Below are positions 45,580 through 57,720 of a DNA stretch of 64,000 bases, in pieces (the first letter of the stretch is position 1; each line of letters begins with the position of its first letter). The notes below the pieces were generated by a model. It was not told the origin of the DNA. It searched no databases and worked only from the letters and a program-made list of their open reading frames with translations. This DNA is from Beta vulgaris subsp. vulgaris (lineage: Eukaryota; Streptophyta; Magnoliopsida; Caryophyllales; Amaranthaceae). The DNA is taken from the NCBI RefSeq assembly GCF_026745355.1, contig NC_079204.1, positions 53,340,532-53,404,531 of the forward strand, read 5' to 3'. A program made the translations under genes and the position numbers.

Positions 45580-48200
45580 GAAAGTCAATTCCAATTTAAT
45601 TCATTTTGTACTAACAATTTACTTGTCATGATGTAGATCGTTAAAGGAATTGACGCTATCTTGTCCATTATTCTCTAAATCTCTTTTATATTATTTCTTT
45701 TACTTTATTATTCTTATTCATGTGCATGTTGTATGACTTACTGCTTTCATTACCTCACATGTTAATAAATGTTAATCAAATACCTAAATAAATGTTTCAA
45801 TGCTAAATTGAATTAGGTTCCATGTAATTTGATTGTATTATAACATATCACCCAAAAAGTAGTCTTTTGTGTGTTCAACGAACTGCCATAGACTAATTAT
45901 TACATTACATTAACATATTGCGTTGTTATTTAATTGCATAACACTTGACATGAATCGATATTAAGTAGATGCCACCGATAGACAAATTTGATTTATGATC
46001 ATATTTGTACCCCCACCCCAAACTCAAATCTATTACATTGACCATTTATGGGGTCATGACGGGGTTATCTACATTTGATAAGTCCCTAAGTTGTTTCTAC
46101 GATTTTCCAATATCCAATTAGGTTTATGAATATTCCTTTAAAGACTTGTTGACGATTCAAAGACGTTTTCAATAAACCTTTATAATAAGCGTTCATCCTG
46201 CGTAGGTGAATAAACAAATGCTTACAATAACTTAAGAATATTAAAAGGTTTTTAATGAAATTACTAAAAAGGATTTCGTTGTGGTAAAACCATATATCCC
46301 GTAGAGTGATAACAAAGGTGACCGCACTTGAGAGGTCGTTATCTCCTTAGGAGATAAGATAAGAAATGAAAGTTTTGATCCGGGAGCTTATCTTGATATA
46401 AAAGGGCTATTTCAGCATGAAACCCGAATTGCTAGATCTCTAGATTTTGTTTGAGATTGAGCAGTCTCTAAAAATATGGTCACATTCATCCGGAAAAGAG
46501 TTATAAGTTAGCAGATACCCAAGACTTCTAACTTTCTCTTTAGGAGGTTGTCTAAAGTGGACATGGCTTCGTTGAAAAGTTTCCAACAAAAGAATCTCCT
46601 TTCTTTTTAGACATATTTACCATCCATAACTTTTTCCAGAAGGATTAGGGTTAATTAGGCCGTTTTGAGAGTTTAACAAGAACCAATAACCTTTTGATTG
46701 AGATCATAAGTGACCTAATTTAGTAAAGTTTAAAGTGATAGAGCTTTTAACAAGGACAAAAGGGATGTGAGTTGCTAGGATGGTTTGTGCAACAGGTTTG
46801 GAAAAGGTTTTCCAGATGAGAGACACATTCTAAGAATTATGGAGCAAGAGATCTGTTGCATTTTGTGGTGGACACTAGATTGGGATCATGTTGCGTAGTC
46901 AGAGAGTGGGTGCAAGAAATCATGGGTTGACATGTGACCCGATTATCTCTATGGAGAAAAATATTGGGTCGATCACCAAAACATTTTTAAGGTGGTGTTT
47001 CATAGGAACACGAGATAGGCATGGTTGTTTAATTGTAATATTATTTCACGAATCATAATGTATCTACTTAACATAGACTTACAATGCCATACTTTCATAT
47101 AAAGGCATGTTAGGATTTTATTTTGATACCGCAATTGAACAGTATCATATTGTATAAGGGTATAATTTAGGGAGGTGCAAGATTATTAACCATTAGTATA
47201 TTTTAGATTATGAAATAGTTGCACAATTCGAAATTATGATGAATTTTAACTAACTAATAATAAATGAAGATGACCAATAATAATAACTTCGATGATTAAA
47301 ACACTAAGATTGAGCATCACCACTTATATGAATTGATCAAAATATGACTAAAAATACAGTTATTTAATTATATCTTAGGTGAAATTGACATTGCTTCATA
47401 ACTTAGCAATAAAGCACATGTACGAACTGAAACTAATTATCATTAGTCATGCCTTAACATCTGAAGCTCACTTTCGTGATAATAAAAAAGACTAACCAAC
47501 ACGTACGTGTCCTGTTTTCATGGCTTACCTCCGTAATTAGAAGTGTTAAGAGCCAATGTTAAAACAACTCGCAATCCTAGTTCTCACCAACTTTCATTGA
47601 TGAACTCAATTAATAAAATAACTATCTAGCAACACACAAGTCCTAATTTTAACTCCAACTTTATTGATAACATAAAATTAGGGGTAAAACATGATGCAAA
47701 ATTGACTACAAAAATAATCTTATCAGACCCTAATTAAGCATATAATTCAATAACATAGAACCTGGAAGAAATTTATACATATATACTAGGGCTAAACTCA
47801 ATCTTAGATAAAAGGTCACTCACTGTTCATATTAACAAGGACAACAAACTCAATTGAAAACATAATTGAAATAAAATCAAGAGAATAAAAAGAATCAACT
47901 TGATTCATAATGTTTGAATGAGAGATAATCCGCAATCTTAGATGCATACACAAGGTTGGATCTCCAAAATCCAAAGAAAACTCGACTAGGGCTAAAACTA
48001 ATGATAATGTGTTAAAACTAAAGAAAACAATCCAAAGTATTTTTTTTCAAACAAAATAAAAAAAGAAAGAAAAACATAGCATAAAGGATCATCAGCTTGT
48101 GTCCACTGCCAGCCGAGCCATAAAGTGTGAGTCGCACCACAGACGCTCCTTATCGCATGTTGCGGTTAGTTCTCAGCGTTGTACCGCAAATTGCTACAAT
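45580..48200. other. Intergenic or LTR-element noncoding DNA
   Basis: No frame with recognisable domains on either strand. The last 100 bases before the MULE (GCCGAGCCATAAAGTG, GTCGCACCACAG, TTGCGGTTAG) and the flank after 52025 (GGGCTCCTTAGACCTTGTAT, CCAACCCTGCTCCAAAGCGC) read as one continuous noncoding sequence split by the MULE. It is possibly the 3' noncoding part of an Athila/Tat-type element. Confidence 0.4.
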
Positions 48201-48706
48201 GTCCATTGTCGAATCCTGATAAAACTATATCAGATATAGGCAACTTTGCCTATATCACCAATTTAAAATTGAAAAAGTAATGTTGTGAAAAGGCAGAAGT
48301 ACAAAATAATGTACTAAATTCAGAAAACATATTTTATTCAACTTTTTGAATGTGAGAAAGGGATTAGAAGGGGAATGGAAGGAAATGGGAAAAAGTGACA
48401 TCCCCTCTCTCTCTCCTATCCTACAATTGACCTGACAACAAACAGAACCCATTCTCAAAACTTCTTACAGTTAACTTTATTTTTATTATGGAGAGAAATA
48501 AAAACTAAATTAAGTGGGAAATTAAGTGTTGTTGAATTGTGGAAAAAGGTCTCGCCATTTTAGTTGTTTTGAAGATATTGTGGAAATTTGGAGAAGAAAA
48601 TTGGGCTTTCATGGAGGTCGAGAGCTGGGAGAAGAATCAAAAAACAGATAATTCAGAGATGAACAATGCAATACAAAAATCAGATAATTCAAAGATGAAC
48701 AAAGCA

Positions 48707-50870
48707 CATGCGTGTAAAATTTTCACATGAACACTATTTCTATCAATTATGACAATACATGACAATGAAAAAACACAATATGTTGCAATTATGAACACCA
48801 TTTCTATCTATTAGTGTATAATCTAAATTTGTATGACTTATCATCCAATAAAATCATATATATAATAATAAACCTTATAACAAGTATAAATTACCCAAAA
48901 CAAATATTATATTAAACGTTAATGGAAAAAAGTTTACGCATTTCCTTTTTCCATCTGAGTGATTGACTACTAATAGCACTATTTTAATGTCACATTAATA
49001 AGTAATTTACGATGTGGTTTATTAAGAAAAAACGCATGCGTGGAAAATGTTCACATGAACACCATTTATATCAATTATGACAATACATGACAATGTAGAA
49101 ACACAATATGTTGCTTCGGTGGACACAAGTTTTTTGAACTTACAACGTAATGCCACCTTAACATGACATTAAAATGGTGTTTACGACGCCTTCATTAGTT
49201 AACAAACCGATACTAATTACACTAAACATATGAATGATAAAACTTAATTATTGGTTGTCAGTTTTTTATACACCAAAACCATCATTTCTTCAAGATAAAC
49301 AATATCTATTAGTGTATAATCTTAATTTGTGTTACTTATCATCCAATAAAATCATATATATACTAATAAACCTTATAACATGTATAAATTACCCAAAACG
49401 AATATTATATTGATTGTTAATGGAAATAAGTTTACGCATATTAATTCTTTTTTCACATCTAAATGATTGACTACTAATAAGTAATAACACTATTTTAATG
49501 TCACAATAATAAGTAATTTACGACGTGGTTTATTAAGAAAAAAGGCATGTGTGTAAAATGTTCACATGAACACAATTTCTATCAATTATGACAATACATG
49601 ACAATGCAGAAACATAATATGTTGCAATTATGAACACCATTTCTATCTATTAGTGTATAATCTTAATTTGTGTGACTTATCATCCAATAAAATCATATAT
49701 ATACTAATAAACCTTATAACAAATATAAATTACCCAAAACGAACATTATATTGAACGTTAATGGAAAAAAAGTTTACGCATTTCCTTTTTCAATCTGAGT
49801 GATTGACTACTAATAACACTATTTTAATGTCACATTAATAAGTATTTTACGATGGGGTTTATTGAGAAAAAAGGCATGCGTGGAAAATGTTCACATGAAC
49901 ACCATTACTATCAATTTTAACAATATATACATGATAATGCATAAACACAATATGTTGCAATTATGAACACCATTTCTATCTATTAGTGTATAATCTTAAT
50001 TTGTGTGACTTATCATCCAATAAAATCATATATATAATAAACCTTATAACAAGTATAAATTACCCAAAACAAATATTATATTGAACGTTAAAAAGTTTAC
50101 GCATTTCCTTTTTCAATCTGAGTGATTGACTACTAATAACACTATTTTAATGTCACATTAATAAGTAATTTACGATGTGGTTTATTAAGAGAAAAGGCAT
50201 GCGTGGAAAATGTTCACATGAACACCATTTCTATCAATTATGACAATACATGACAATGCAGAAACACAATATGTTGCTTCGGCGGACACAAGTTTTTTGA
50301 ACTTACAACGTAATGCCACCTTAACATGACATTAAAATGGTGTTTACGACGCCTTCATTAGTCAACAAACCGATACTAATTACACTAAACATATGAATGT
50401 ATGATAAAACTTAATTATTGGTTGTCAGTTTTTTATACACCAAAACCATCATTTCTTCAAGATAAACAATATCTATTAGTGTATAATCTTAATTTATGTG
50501 ACTTATCATCCAATAAAATCATGTATATACTAATAAACCTTATAACATGTATAAATTACCCAAAACGAATATTATATTGAACGTTAATGGAAATAAGTTT
50601 ACGCATATTAATTCTTTTTTCACATCTAAATGATTGACTACTAATAACACTATTTTAATGTCACAATAATAAGTAATTTACGACGTAGTTTATTAAGAAA
50701 AAAGGCATGTGTGGAAAATGTTCACATGAACACAATTTCTATCCATTTTGACACTACATGACATTGCAGAAACAAAATATGTTGCTTAGTTGGACATAAT
50801 ATTTTTGAACTTATAACGTAAATCCACCTTAACACCATTAGATATGTTGTTGACAATATAGCGGAAACGA
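48707..50870. repeat. Satellite-like array of short and long units inside the MULE
   Basis: The anchor word CATGYGTG followed by AAAATGTTCACATGAACAC recurs at 48707, 49035, 49546, 49875, 50198 and 50706, giving intervals 328, 511, 329, 323 and 508. The long units equal the short unit plus a block of about 180 bp (CGGTGGACACAAGTTTTTTG... to ...AAACAATATCTATTAG) placed after CACAATATGTTGC. Order: short, long, short, short, long, partial. Noncoding and AT-rich. Confidence 0.9.
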
Positions 50871-50999
50871 TAAACACAATATGATGCTTCATTTTATATA
50901 CAAAATGATTAGTTCACATATTCATAAAACCATAATCATACAAAGTACTTAAAATTATCCATACAACCATTATAATGCTAAGTGAGGTACTTAAAATTA

Positions 51000-51835
51000 C
51001 ACTTGCATTAGATCGTTACAAAAGAAAGCAATCCGACGCACAAAATACAACGAACATGTCATCCTCCACCACCCCTGACTTGCATTAAACTGTCGGCTAC
51101 AATTATGAACAAAAATTGTTAGAATTAAAATGTAGCTCATAAACTTAAAAGTAAAGACGCACAATATGTAACTTAAATTAGATACAAGTAAAGACAATAT
51201 CAGCTTCACAAATTCTTATATATATGATTCTTATTTATTTCTAGTGTGATTCTAAAGACAATAAGTGTGATTTTTATTGGTTGTACGAAAACAAGGTTTT
51301 ACTCAAAGTTAACACTTACCTGAGGTAGAAAATAGCCGCAAAGTTCTATAATACAAAGATGATAATTCTATTTGGTTCTCAAAGTTCCTGAAAGTTCTTA
51401 AATTTGCGAAAATTAACCAATTTCAAGAAGTAAAAAGTCAAATTTCAGAACAAAAATCACCATCAAATAAGTCGTATCAAATTTCAGAGCATAAAACCCA
51501 CTCAATTTTCTCTAACACCACCATAAAACCAGACACGAAATTTGGAAGTGTAGAGTCTAACACCACCACAAAACCCACTCAATTACAATGAAATTTAATA
51601 AAATGCTAGTTATAATACACGAAATTAAGACATGTTTAGAACTTTAAGACATGCAATTTTCATTAATTAAACCCAGGAAAACCCACGAAATTTCATGATG
51701 TAAACCCACGCAATTTTCAAGTAATTAAACATACCTTCAATTCACGAAAAACACAGTTAAGCCTCTTTCCGGCGAATTTTCTGGCGAATTCCGGCTTGAA
51801 ACCTTCCGGTTCCGGTGGGTGGGATGATGATTGAG
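51000..51835 (-). pseudogene. Gene-like segment with three putative exons inside the MULE
   Basis: On the minus strand a GC-richer leader (CCGGAACCGGAAGG, GAATTCGCCGGAAAG-type words) ends in TTGAAG followed by gtatgt, a good donor (exon end at 51735). A 26-nt exon at 51345-51320 has an acceptor tattatag and donor CTCAG/gtaagt. A third exon starts at 51096 after aattgtag and reads into a short frame (GWWRMTCSLYFVRRIAFFC). No protein family recognised. It could be a captured host 5' region (Pack-MULE style) or the element's own noncoding transcript. Confidence 0.4.
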
Positions 51836-52025
51836 GTTGAGGAGTTAGGTTGAGGAGAGAGATAAAATTATTATTAAATAAACTAACTTATGGAATGAAA
51901 GGGAATACCCCATTCCTATGCTTTTGCATTCCATCCTACTAAATCATTTAAAATGACAATATTGCCCCTGATATAGGCAAAGTTGCCTATATCTGATATA
52001 GTTTTATCAGGACTCGTCCATTGTC

Positions 52026-53262
52026 CTGGCCCTTCATTAACTATTTTCTTACTTAAACCCTTCAAATATGCCGATCTTGGGCTCCTTAGACCTTGTATGA
52101 GATACGTAGACTTCCAACCCTGCTCCAAAGCGCACCAACTCCACCTAAGTTGCTCCGGGCTTCCAAAAAAGCCTAAAATTAGAGAGAGGGGAGTTCATTC
52201 ATCATAAACGGGATGTACCATGTGAACGGTACACCCAAAAGTAATTTTATTTCATTGGAAACTTCTTTAGTATATTTTGCTCATTTGGATGATTTCAAAT
52301 GAGCAACAAGGAAAAGAATATTGTTGATGTACCATGGTCAAGGTACACTGTACACCTGAGTGTATAATAGAAACATTAGAGAGAGGTTTGTGATTGCATT
52401 CAAACCCTTGTGATTGCATTCAAAAGAGGAATGTGTTGTGAAACATTTAAAAAAGGAAATGGTGCTTATATTATGAGTCATTCAAAAGACGAAAATGGTC
52501 CATATATTATGAAATAGAGATAGTATGTAATTTTTTTTTGAGGGGGTAGTATGTACTTAACAAGGCAAAATTTAAATCTCATCACCAATGCTCGTCGGGT
52601 AACTATATTTCCCTCCTCAATATTCATACCCCTTGTATTTGTTGTCCTTGTGTATATCATTTTGTGGGGATAACTCGACATTTAATCCTTATCCAAATCC
52701 CTCAAAAAAAAAAGTTATAGTTCAGTACTCTCTGCCTACAAACATTTGGTTTTATTATAGATATTAGGAAAATGGTTTATTTTTCTAATATGTTTATGAA
52801 AATATTATTAGCTGTTAGGAAATGTAAACATAATGACATTATCATAACTCATAAGCATCTTTGAAAAAATAGTAAAAAAATTATTAGAAGAGACGGTTTA
52901 ATTTTAATATTGAATTAGACCTAGTAACTAAATGAATTAAACTAGTCACCGAAAGAAATTAACCTAGTCATTATTAGACTAATTCTCTTTTTAATATTGA
53001 GCTTACCATTACCTAATTTTAATTTAAAAGTAGGCGGTCTCTTACAAGACAAACTCAACATAAAATTGTTGCACACGGCACAACATAATGCTTTCCTAAT
53101 ATTATTAATAGTTTTCGTTGTCTTCAATTACATCTTTGAAATCCGCCACAAAAAAGATAATCATTTGATCATTAATATCTTTAATTTCATAGTATTAGTG
53201 AATTATTAAGGTTGATATTATGAAAATATACTTTGAAAAAATCCACCAAAAACATATATATA
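52026..53262. other. Intergenic DNA
   Basis: No gene. At 52210-52365 two inverted-type words (GGGATGTACCATGTGAACGG and GATGTACCATGGTCAAGG) and AAATGAGCAA recall 34020-34085, suggesting a small decayed repeat family. Confidence 0.4.
52530..52546 (-). mobile_element. Ultra-short retroposition scar with 9-bp TSD
   Basis: Seventeen bases, reading CCCCCTC plus an A-run on the minus strand, lie between exact repeats tagtatgta at 52521-52529 and 52547-52555. The CCCCCTC-poly(A) junction is the same as in the 32-bp scar at 20655-20686, pointing to one LINE family. Confidence 0.6.
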
Positions 53263-53519
53263 CTACCTCTGTTTTTATTTAGTTGCAACGTTTTGACTTT
53301 CACGCTTGCCAATGTACAATTTCAAATCGTTTTATCTCTAATTGTATGTAAGTAAAAATTATAAAAATTTGATATTATGAAAGCTTACATCGAAACGAAT
53401 CAAACAAGACCCCACATGACTATATTTTGTTTAACATATAAATCAATAAATGTGGTCAAATAAGAGAACATAAATAGTGCAATTTGTCAAACGTTGCAAC
53501 TAAAAAAGAACGGAGGTAG
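53263..53519. mobile_element. Stowaway MITE, intact
   Basis: A 257-bp element with ends CTACCTCTGTTTTTATTTAG / complement of CTACCTCCGTTCTTTTTTAG and TA at both flanks (53261-53262 and 53520-53521). The interior TTTGTCAAACGTTGCAAC mirrors GTTGCAACGTTTTGAC, giving a long terminal foldback. No coding capacity. Confidence 0.9.
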
Positions 53520-53521
53520 TA

Positions 53522-53917
53522 TTTATATATCAGTGAAAAGTAATATGGTGAAAGATCTTCAACTTTTGGACCCTTTTTTTCAAATGTCGTAACATAATAA
53601 CTGTAACAAATGGATATTATTTGTGATGTATAAAATATTCATTTATTACGTTTATTTTGATATAAAGAAAGTAATTAATTTGAGACAAACTAGTAATATA
53701 CACACGTAGGATATATTTGGTGTATGAAAATACCGTCTTAACATACTATTTCAATTATAAGAGTGTCACTTCAAAAATAGCATAAATAAATATGTTGAGA
53801 CAATCTCAATATAAGACTGTCACATTTAAAAGTATTTGGTCTATAAGTCAACTCTTAAATTTGGTATCCATATAAAAATACTAAAATATCCTCACTCACA
53901 TAATAATTAGTAATTAA
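53522..53917. other. AT-rich intergenic DNA
   Basis: Nothing recognised. Confidence 0.5.
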
Positions 53918-53926
53918 TTATAAAAT

Positions 53927-54976
53927 GAGAACGTATTGTGTCGGACTCGTCCGACCATAATCTTTTGTCGGACGACTTTCAGGTGGTTCCAATTTTTTTC
54001 AGTTAGTCTTCATTTTTTTTCAGGTAGTCTTCATTTTGTTTTCAGGTAGTCTTCATTTTGTTTTCAGTTGGTTTTTGTACTCCAGTTAGACTTACTTTGG
54101 GTTTCAGTTGATCTTTATTCTTTTTCAGGTAGTCTTCATTTTTTTTCAGGTAGTCTTCATTCTTTTTCAGGTAGTCCAACTGAAAAAAAACAAAGTCCAA
54201 CTGAAACACAACAAAGTCCAACTGAAAGAAACACAAAGTCCAACTGAAAGAAAACAAAGTCCAACTGAAACAAAACAAAAGTCCAACTGAAACAAAATAA
54301 AGTCCAACGGAAACAAAACAAAGTCTAACTGAAACAAAACAAAGTCCAACTGAAACACAATAAAGTCCAACTGAAACAAATCTAAGCTACGAAGAAGGAG
54401 AGAGAAAATAAAATGATGAAGAAGATGAAGAAGAAGAGACAAACCTGTAGATTGTATATCTCATAATCACAGACTCGTGACCACCACAACCATTTTGTTT
54501 AATGAAGAAGATGAAGAAGAAGAGTCAGGTGTGATCTCGCAACTGGCCATGTTGTCGAACTTCATGAAGAATTCTTTCCATCAAAATCTTTTGCCATTTA
54601 TTGATGTAAAGGGAATAATACTTATATTATTAGATATAGTCGAATAATTGCATCAACTTCTAGTCATATCATATACACTAATATAGGCCGTGCAACTCGA
54701 AAAGGCCATCAAAATCATTTAATCTAGACAAGAGGAGAGAGATTGATGAATTCTTCAACTGGTGGCCTTTGAAAGCGTTCGCGGGAGACTGGGACTTGCT
54801 TCTTCTGTGCTTCTCTTTTTTCTTCAACATGATTTTTTTTTATTCACTCATCCTCTTTCTTTGTTCAGATTTGTTTGTTGTTGCAGTCGCAGAGGTACGT
54901 TGTTGATGTCGTCGTCAACTTGCCGTCCGACGAAAAGTATTGGGTCAGACGGTCAGGTCTGACCCAATACTTTCAC
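53927..54976. mobile_element. 1.05-kb nonautonomous MULE, 9-bp TSD
   Basis: The left end GAGAACGTATTGTGTCGGAC and the complement of the right end GTGAAAGTATTGGGTCAGAC form imperfect inverted repeats. Flanking ttataaaat at 53918-53926 and 54977-54985 is an exact 9-bp duplication. The interior contains two convergent short-period arrays (53990-54380) and a GA-rich segment (54390-54540). No transposase. Confidence 0.78.
53990..54380. repeat. Convergent 20-22-bp tandem arrays inside the MULE
   Basis: The left part repeats TTTTCAGGTAGTCTTCATTT about seven times with variants. From 54173 the right part repeats AAAGTCCAACTGAAACAAAA about ten times. The complement of the right unit (TTTCAGTTGGACTTTGTTTT) is related to the left unit, so the arrays are inverted with respect to each other and meet at AGGTAGTCCAACTGAAA. 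Confidence 0.88.
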
Positions 54977-54985
54977 TTATAAAAT

Positions 54986-55694
54986 TGATGCAAACATTAT
55001 TTAACTAATGGATTTCGCTATATATGTAAGTAATTTTTTTTTTGTTGAATACAATTGACATCAAATTTTCTTTAGAATAAGTTCTTTACCTATTACTTGA
55101 TATTATTAGATGTAATAATAGTAATTTGTTTTTTATTTACTCTTGCAATATGAGTTTACCATAAGATAAGAGTGAATTGTGATTAATAAACTCTATGCCA
55201 TTAATCGATCCTAATGGTGTTCCAAAATAAAGCTCAAATGAGATATGCCAGCCCAAATGCTTGGGACTTGGGTTATTGGCAGAGTATTTAATTTGTCCTC
55301 GTTTATGGGCCTTGTATGTTTTCATTCCCATTCAGCTTCAGCCCACTTACAGAAAATGTATTATTTTGGGTGCTGCCACTTGCATAAAATGTGAAGAGAC
55401 GAAGAAATATAAAAGGGGTAGTTTTTGCATTGTTTGATATTATTCCCCTGTTCCTATTTGACGTTTATACTTGAAATATTTTATTTGACGAGAGAGAAAA
55501 TTTGACCAATTATGAGTTTTGATCGATATGTATGCAACAAAAAATAGCTACATGGACTCGTTTAAAATTTGTCTCGACTCGCATTTCATAATGTGATCCT
55601 TTTTTTTCCTACTTATTTATTGTCATCTATTAGCTTATGTTTTGAGTAAAATATTACAAAGATTATATTGGCTTAGTGGATACTTTCATTAATA
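54986..55694. other. Intergenic DNA
   Basis: No gene. At 55444-55680 a CCCTGTTCCTATTTGACG start and ATTTGACC words suggest a decayed Stowaway. Confidence 0.4.
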
Positions 55695-55697
55695 TTA

Positions 55698-55952
55698 GAG
55701 CATCTCCAATGAAAAGCAACAACTAGTTCTAGCTTGAATGTGACCCACTTTGCCAACTAAACTCTTATTCTTGCATATGATTGGTAATTTAACAAATGGG
55801 TCCCACTACTTTTAAAGCAAGTTATATAGCTTGTTTGAAGCAACATTGCTCACCCAAGCTATATTGCTTGTTTTACTCCAATGATTGGGCTACTAGCTAG
55901 AAACTTTTATGAATTGCAAGCAAGTCCTATTTTACAACCATTGGAGATGCTC
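55698..55952. mobile_element. Tourist-like MITE with GAGCATCTCCAATG ends
   Basis: A 255-bp element with perfect 14-bp inverted ends GAGCATCTCCAATG / CATTGGAGATGCTC and TTA on both sides (55695-55697 and 55953-55955). This end sequence is widespread in plant PIF/Harbinger-type MITEs. The interior has paired AAGCAA/TTGCTT words and no coding potential. Confidence 0.85.
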
Positions 55953-56189
55953 TTAAGACTTTAGGTCTCATGTTTAAGTCTTGCAATGACAATATATTCC
56001 TAGATTGTGTGAAATCCATCAAGAGAAAGCGTCCCATCTTGCATGAAGTATAAACATTCTTGAATCTTGACAAAACCTTTATATATATAGTAGTATTTGT
56101 TGATGGATCGGAGCACATCCCTCAAGATAGGTCACAGACATCTGTTCGGAAAAATAAGTTGCTAATGATAGAGAATATATCTAGTCCTA

Positions 56190-57100
56190 GCAGGTCTCAA
56201 GAGGTTGGTATTGATTTTGATGAAACTTTTAGTCTTGTTGTTAAGTTACAGACCATTCGTATGGTTCTCAGTCTAGCTATGACTAGAAGATGGACTATTT
56301 ATCAAGTAAATGTCAAAAATGACTTTCTTCATGGTGATTTGAAAGAAACTCTATATATGCATTAACCTCCAGGCTTTGTGGATCGTACCACTCCTACTTA
56401 TGTTTGTCACCTCAAGAAAGCTTATATGGCCTCAAACAGGCTCCCCGAGCTTAGTACCAATGGTTTGCCAATTATCTTCAGCATTTGGGTTTTGTCCTCG
56501 TTAGTGATTCTGCTTTTTTCACTTTTCGCTAGGGCACTGATATGTCTTATTTGCTTCTCTATGTGGATGATATAATTTTAGCCACTTCTTCTGATACTCC
56601 ACGGGAACGTATCATTACTTAGTAGAAAACTGAGTTTCCTATGTCTAACTTGGATCCTCTATTTTCTGGGTATTGTTGTGATTCAGACTCAGTCTTACAT
56701 GCTTCTCTCACACAGCAGGAGTATGCATAAAAAATTCTAGAGTGCGCAGGTTTGAGTCAGTGTAAACCTGCAGCTCCTGCTGACACTAAGTCTAAACTTA
56801 GTGCAAATTTTGGACCTAAATTTCTGGACTCTACCAAATACTGCAGTTTGACTAGTGCTCCTCAGTATCTCACTTTCAATTATCCCGATATAGCTTATGC
56901 GGTCCAGCTGGTATACCTTTATATGCATGACCCTCGATAGGCTCATTATGATGCATTAAACCGCATTTTACGTTATCTTCAGGGTATTATTAATCACGGG
57001 TTACATTTATATCCCTTTACTTCTCTACGATTAATTACTTAATTATACTGATGATGGTGCATGGTTGTATGTCTTGACACTCGTTGTTCTACCTCATGAT
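56190..57100 (+). pseudogene. Copia retrotransposon reverse-transcriptase remnant
   Basis: Across shifting frames the translation gives EVGIDFDETFSLVVK, TIRMVLSLAMTRRWTIYQVNV, FLHGDLKETLYMH, PPGFVDRTTPTYVCHLKKAY, the catalytic LYVDDIILATSSDT (YVDD at 56560-56571), then CKPAAPADTKSKLS, DIAYAVQLVYLYMHDPR and RILRYLQGIINHGLHLYP. These are the copia RT motifs in order. The following RNase H is barely present (around 57040). Stops at 56363, 56623 and elsewhere show decay. Gag, protease and integrase are absent upstream. A polypurine tract follows at 57536. Confidence 0.9.
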
Positions 57101-57535
57101 ACGCTCTAATATTTCTAATATGTTGGAATAACTCCAATTGATTTTTATAATCTCACTTTTAGAAAAGTCCATAAAAAATACAGGTGAAAAGAGCGCACCT
57201 TTACTTAAGAACTGGAATCACATATGGTTGTGAGAACATATATGATACAAATCTATTTGCACTAAACTAACAATTTGTTAAGAGTGAAATTAACATTTGA
57301 GTCATGCATTGAAGATTTAGGAATATGATGCGTTTAAGTTTAGTGGGCTACTTCTCTTATATTCAATAGGTTTTAAGGTTGAACCTTGCTTGACTTATAA
57401 TGTATATGGTCAAACTCACATTCTGTGCGAGTTTGTGTTTGATCTAATGGAATTTATCATGGTATTAAGATGGACGATTTTGGTTCATTATCAGCACCTA
57501 CTAAAAAAGAAGGATGAAAAAAGATGGGCTCACAT
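57101..57535 (+). other. 3' internal noncoding part of the copia remnant
   Basis: Sequence between the RT remnant and the polypurine tract; no frame recognised. It probably belongs to the element. Confidence 0.4.
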
Positions 57536-57720
57536 GGGGGGGGGGGGTTGTTAAGAATGATACCCACATATGAGTCTCACATTAGAGGAGGGGAAAGATG
57601 ACCAAGATATAAGCCTCACCTCTGATGTGGGCTTCTATTTGGCCTTTCCCCATGGAGTTTATTATGATTCAGAAGTACAAAGTTTGTGTATGTAACAACA
57701 TAATTTATTTGCGTGACGTC
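57536..57720 (+). mobile_element. Polypurine tract and start of a copia 3' LTR
   Basis: A G12 run (57536-57547) preceded by GGGCTCACAT is followed by TTGTTAAGAATGATACCCAC. An LTR beginning TGTTAAGAATGATACC directly after a purine tract is the expected copia arrangement. The LTR right end is not defined. I place it after the TATTATGATTCAGAAG stretch. Confidence 0.5.

Larger units (their letters stand above)
48211..52015. mobile_element. 3.8-kb nonautonomous MULE with 46-bp inverted ends and 10-bp TSD
   Basis: The left end (48211-48256) and right end (51970-52015) are 46-bp inverted repeats that differ at one base. They contain CCTGATAAAACTATATCAG and ATATAGGCAACTTTGCCTAT, the latter itself an inverted motif. 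Exact 10-bp direct repeats gtccattgtc flank the element at 48201-48210 and 52016-52025. Long inverted ends and a 9-10-bp duplication define a Mutator-like element. No transposase frame was found. The interior holds a satellite-like array (48707-50870) and a gene-like segment with consensus splice sites (51000-51835, minus). The near-identical ends suggest recent activity driven by another MULE's transposase. Confidence 0.9.
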
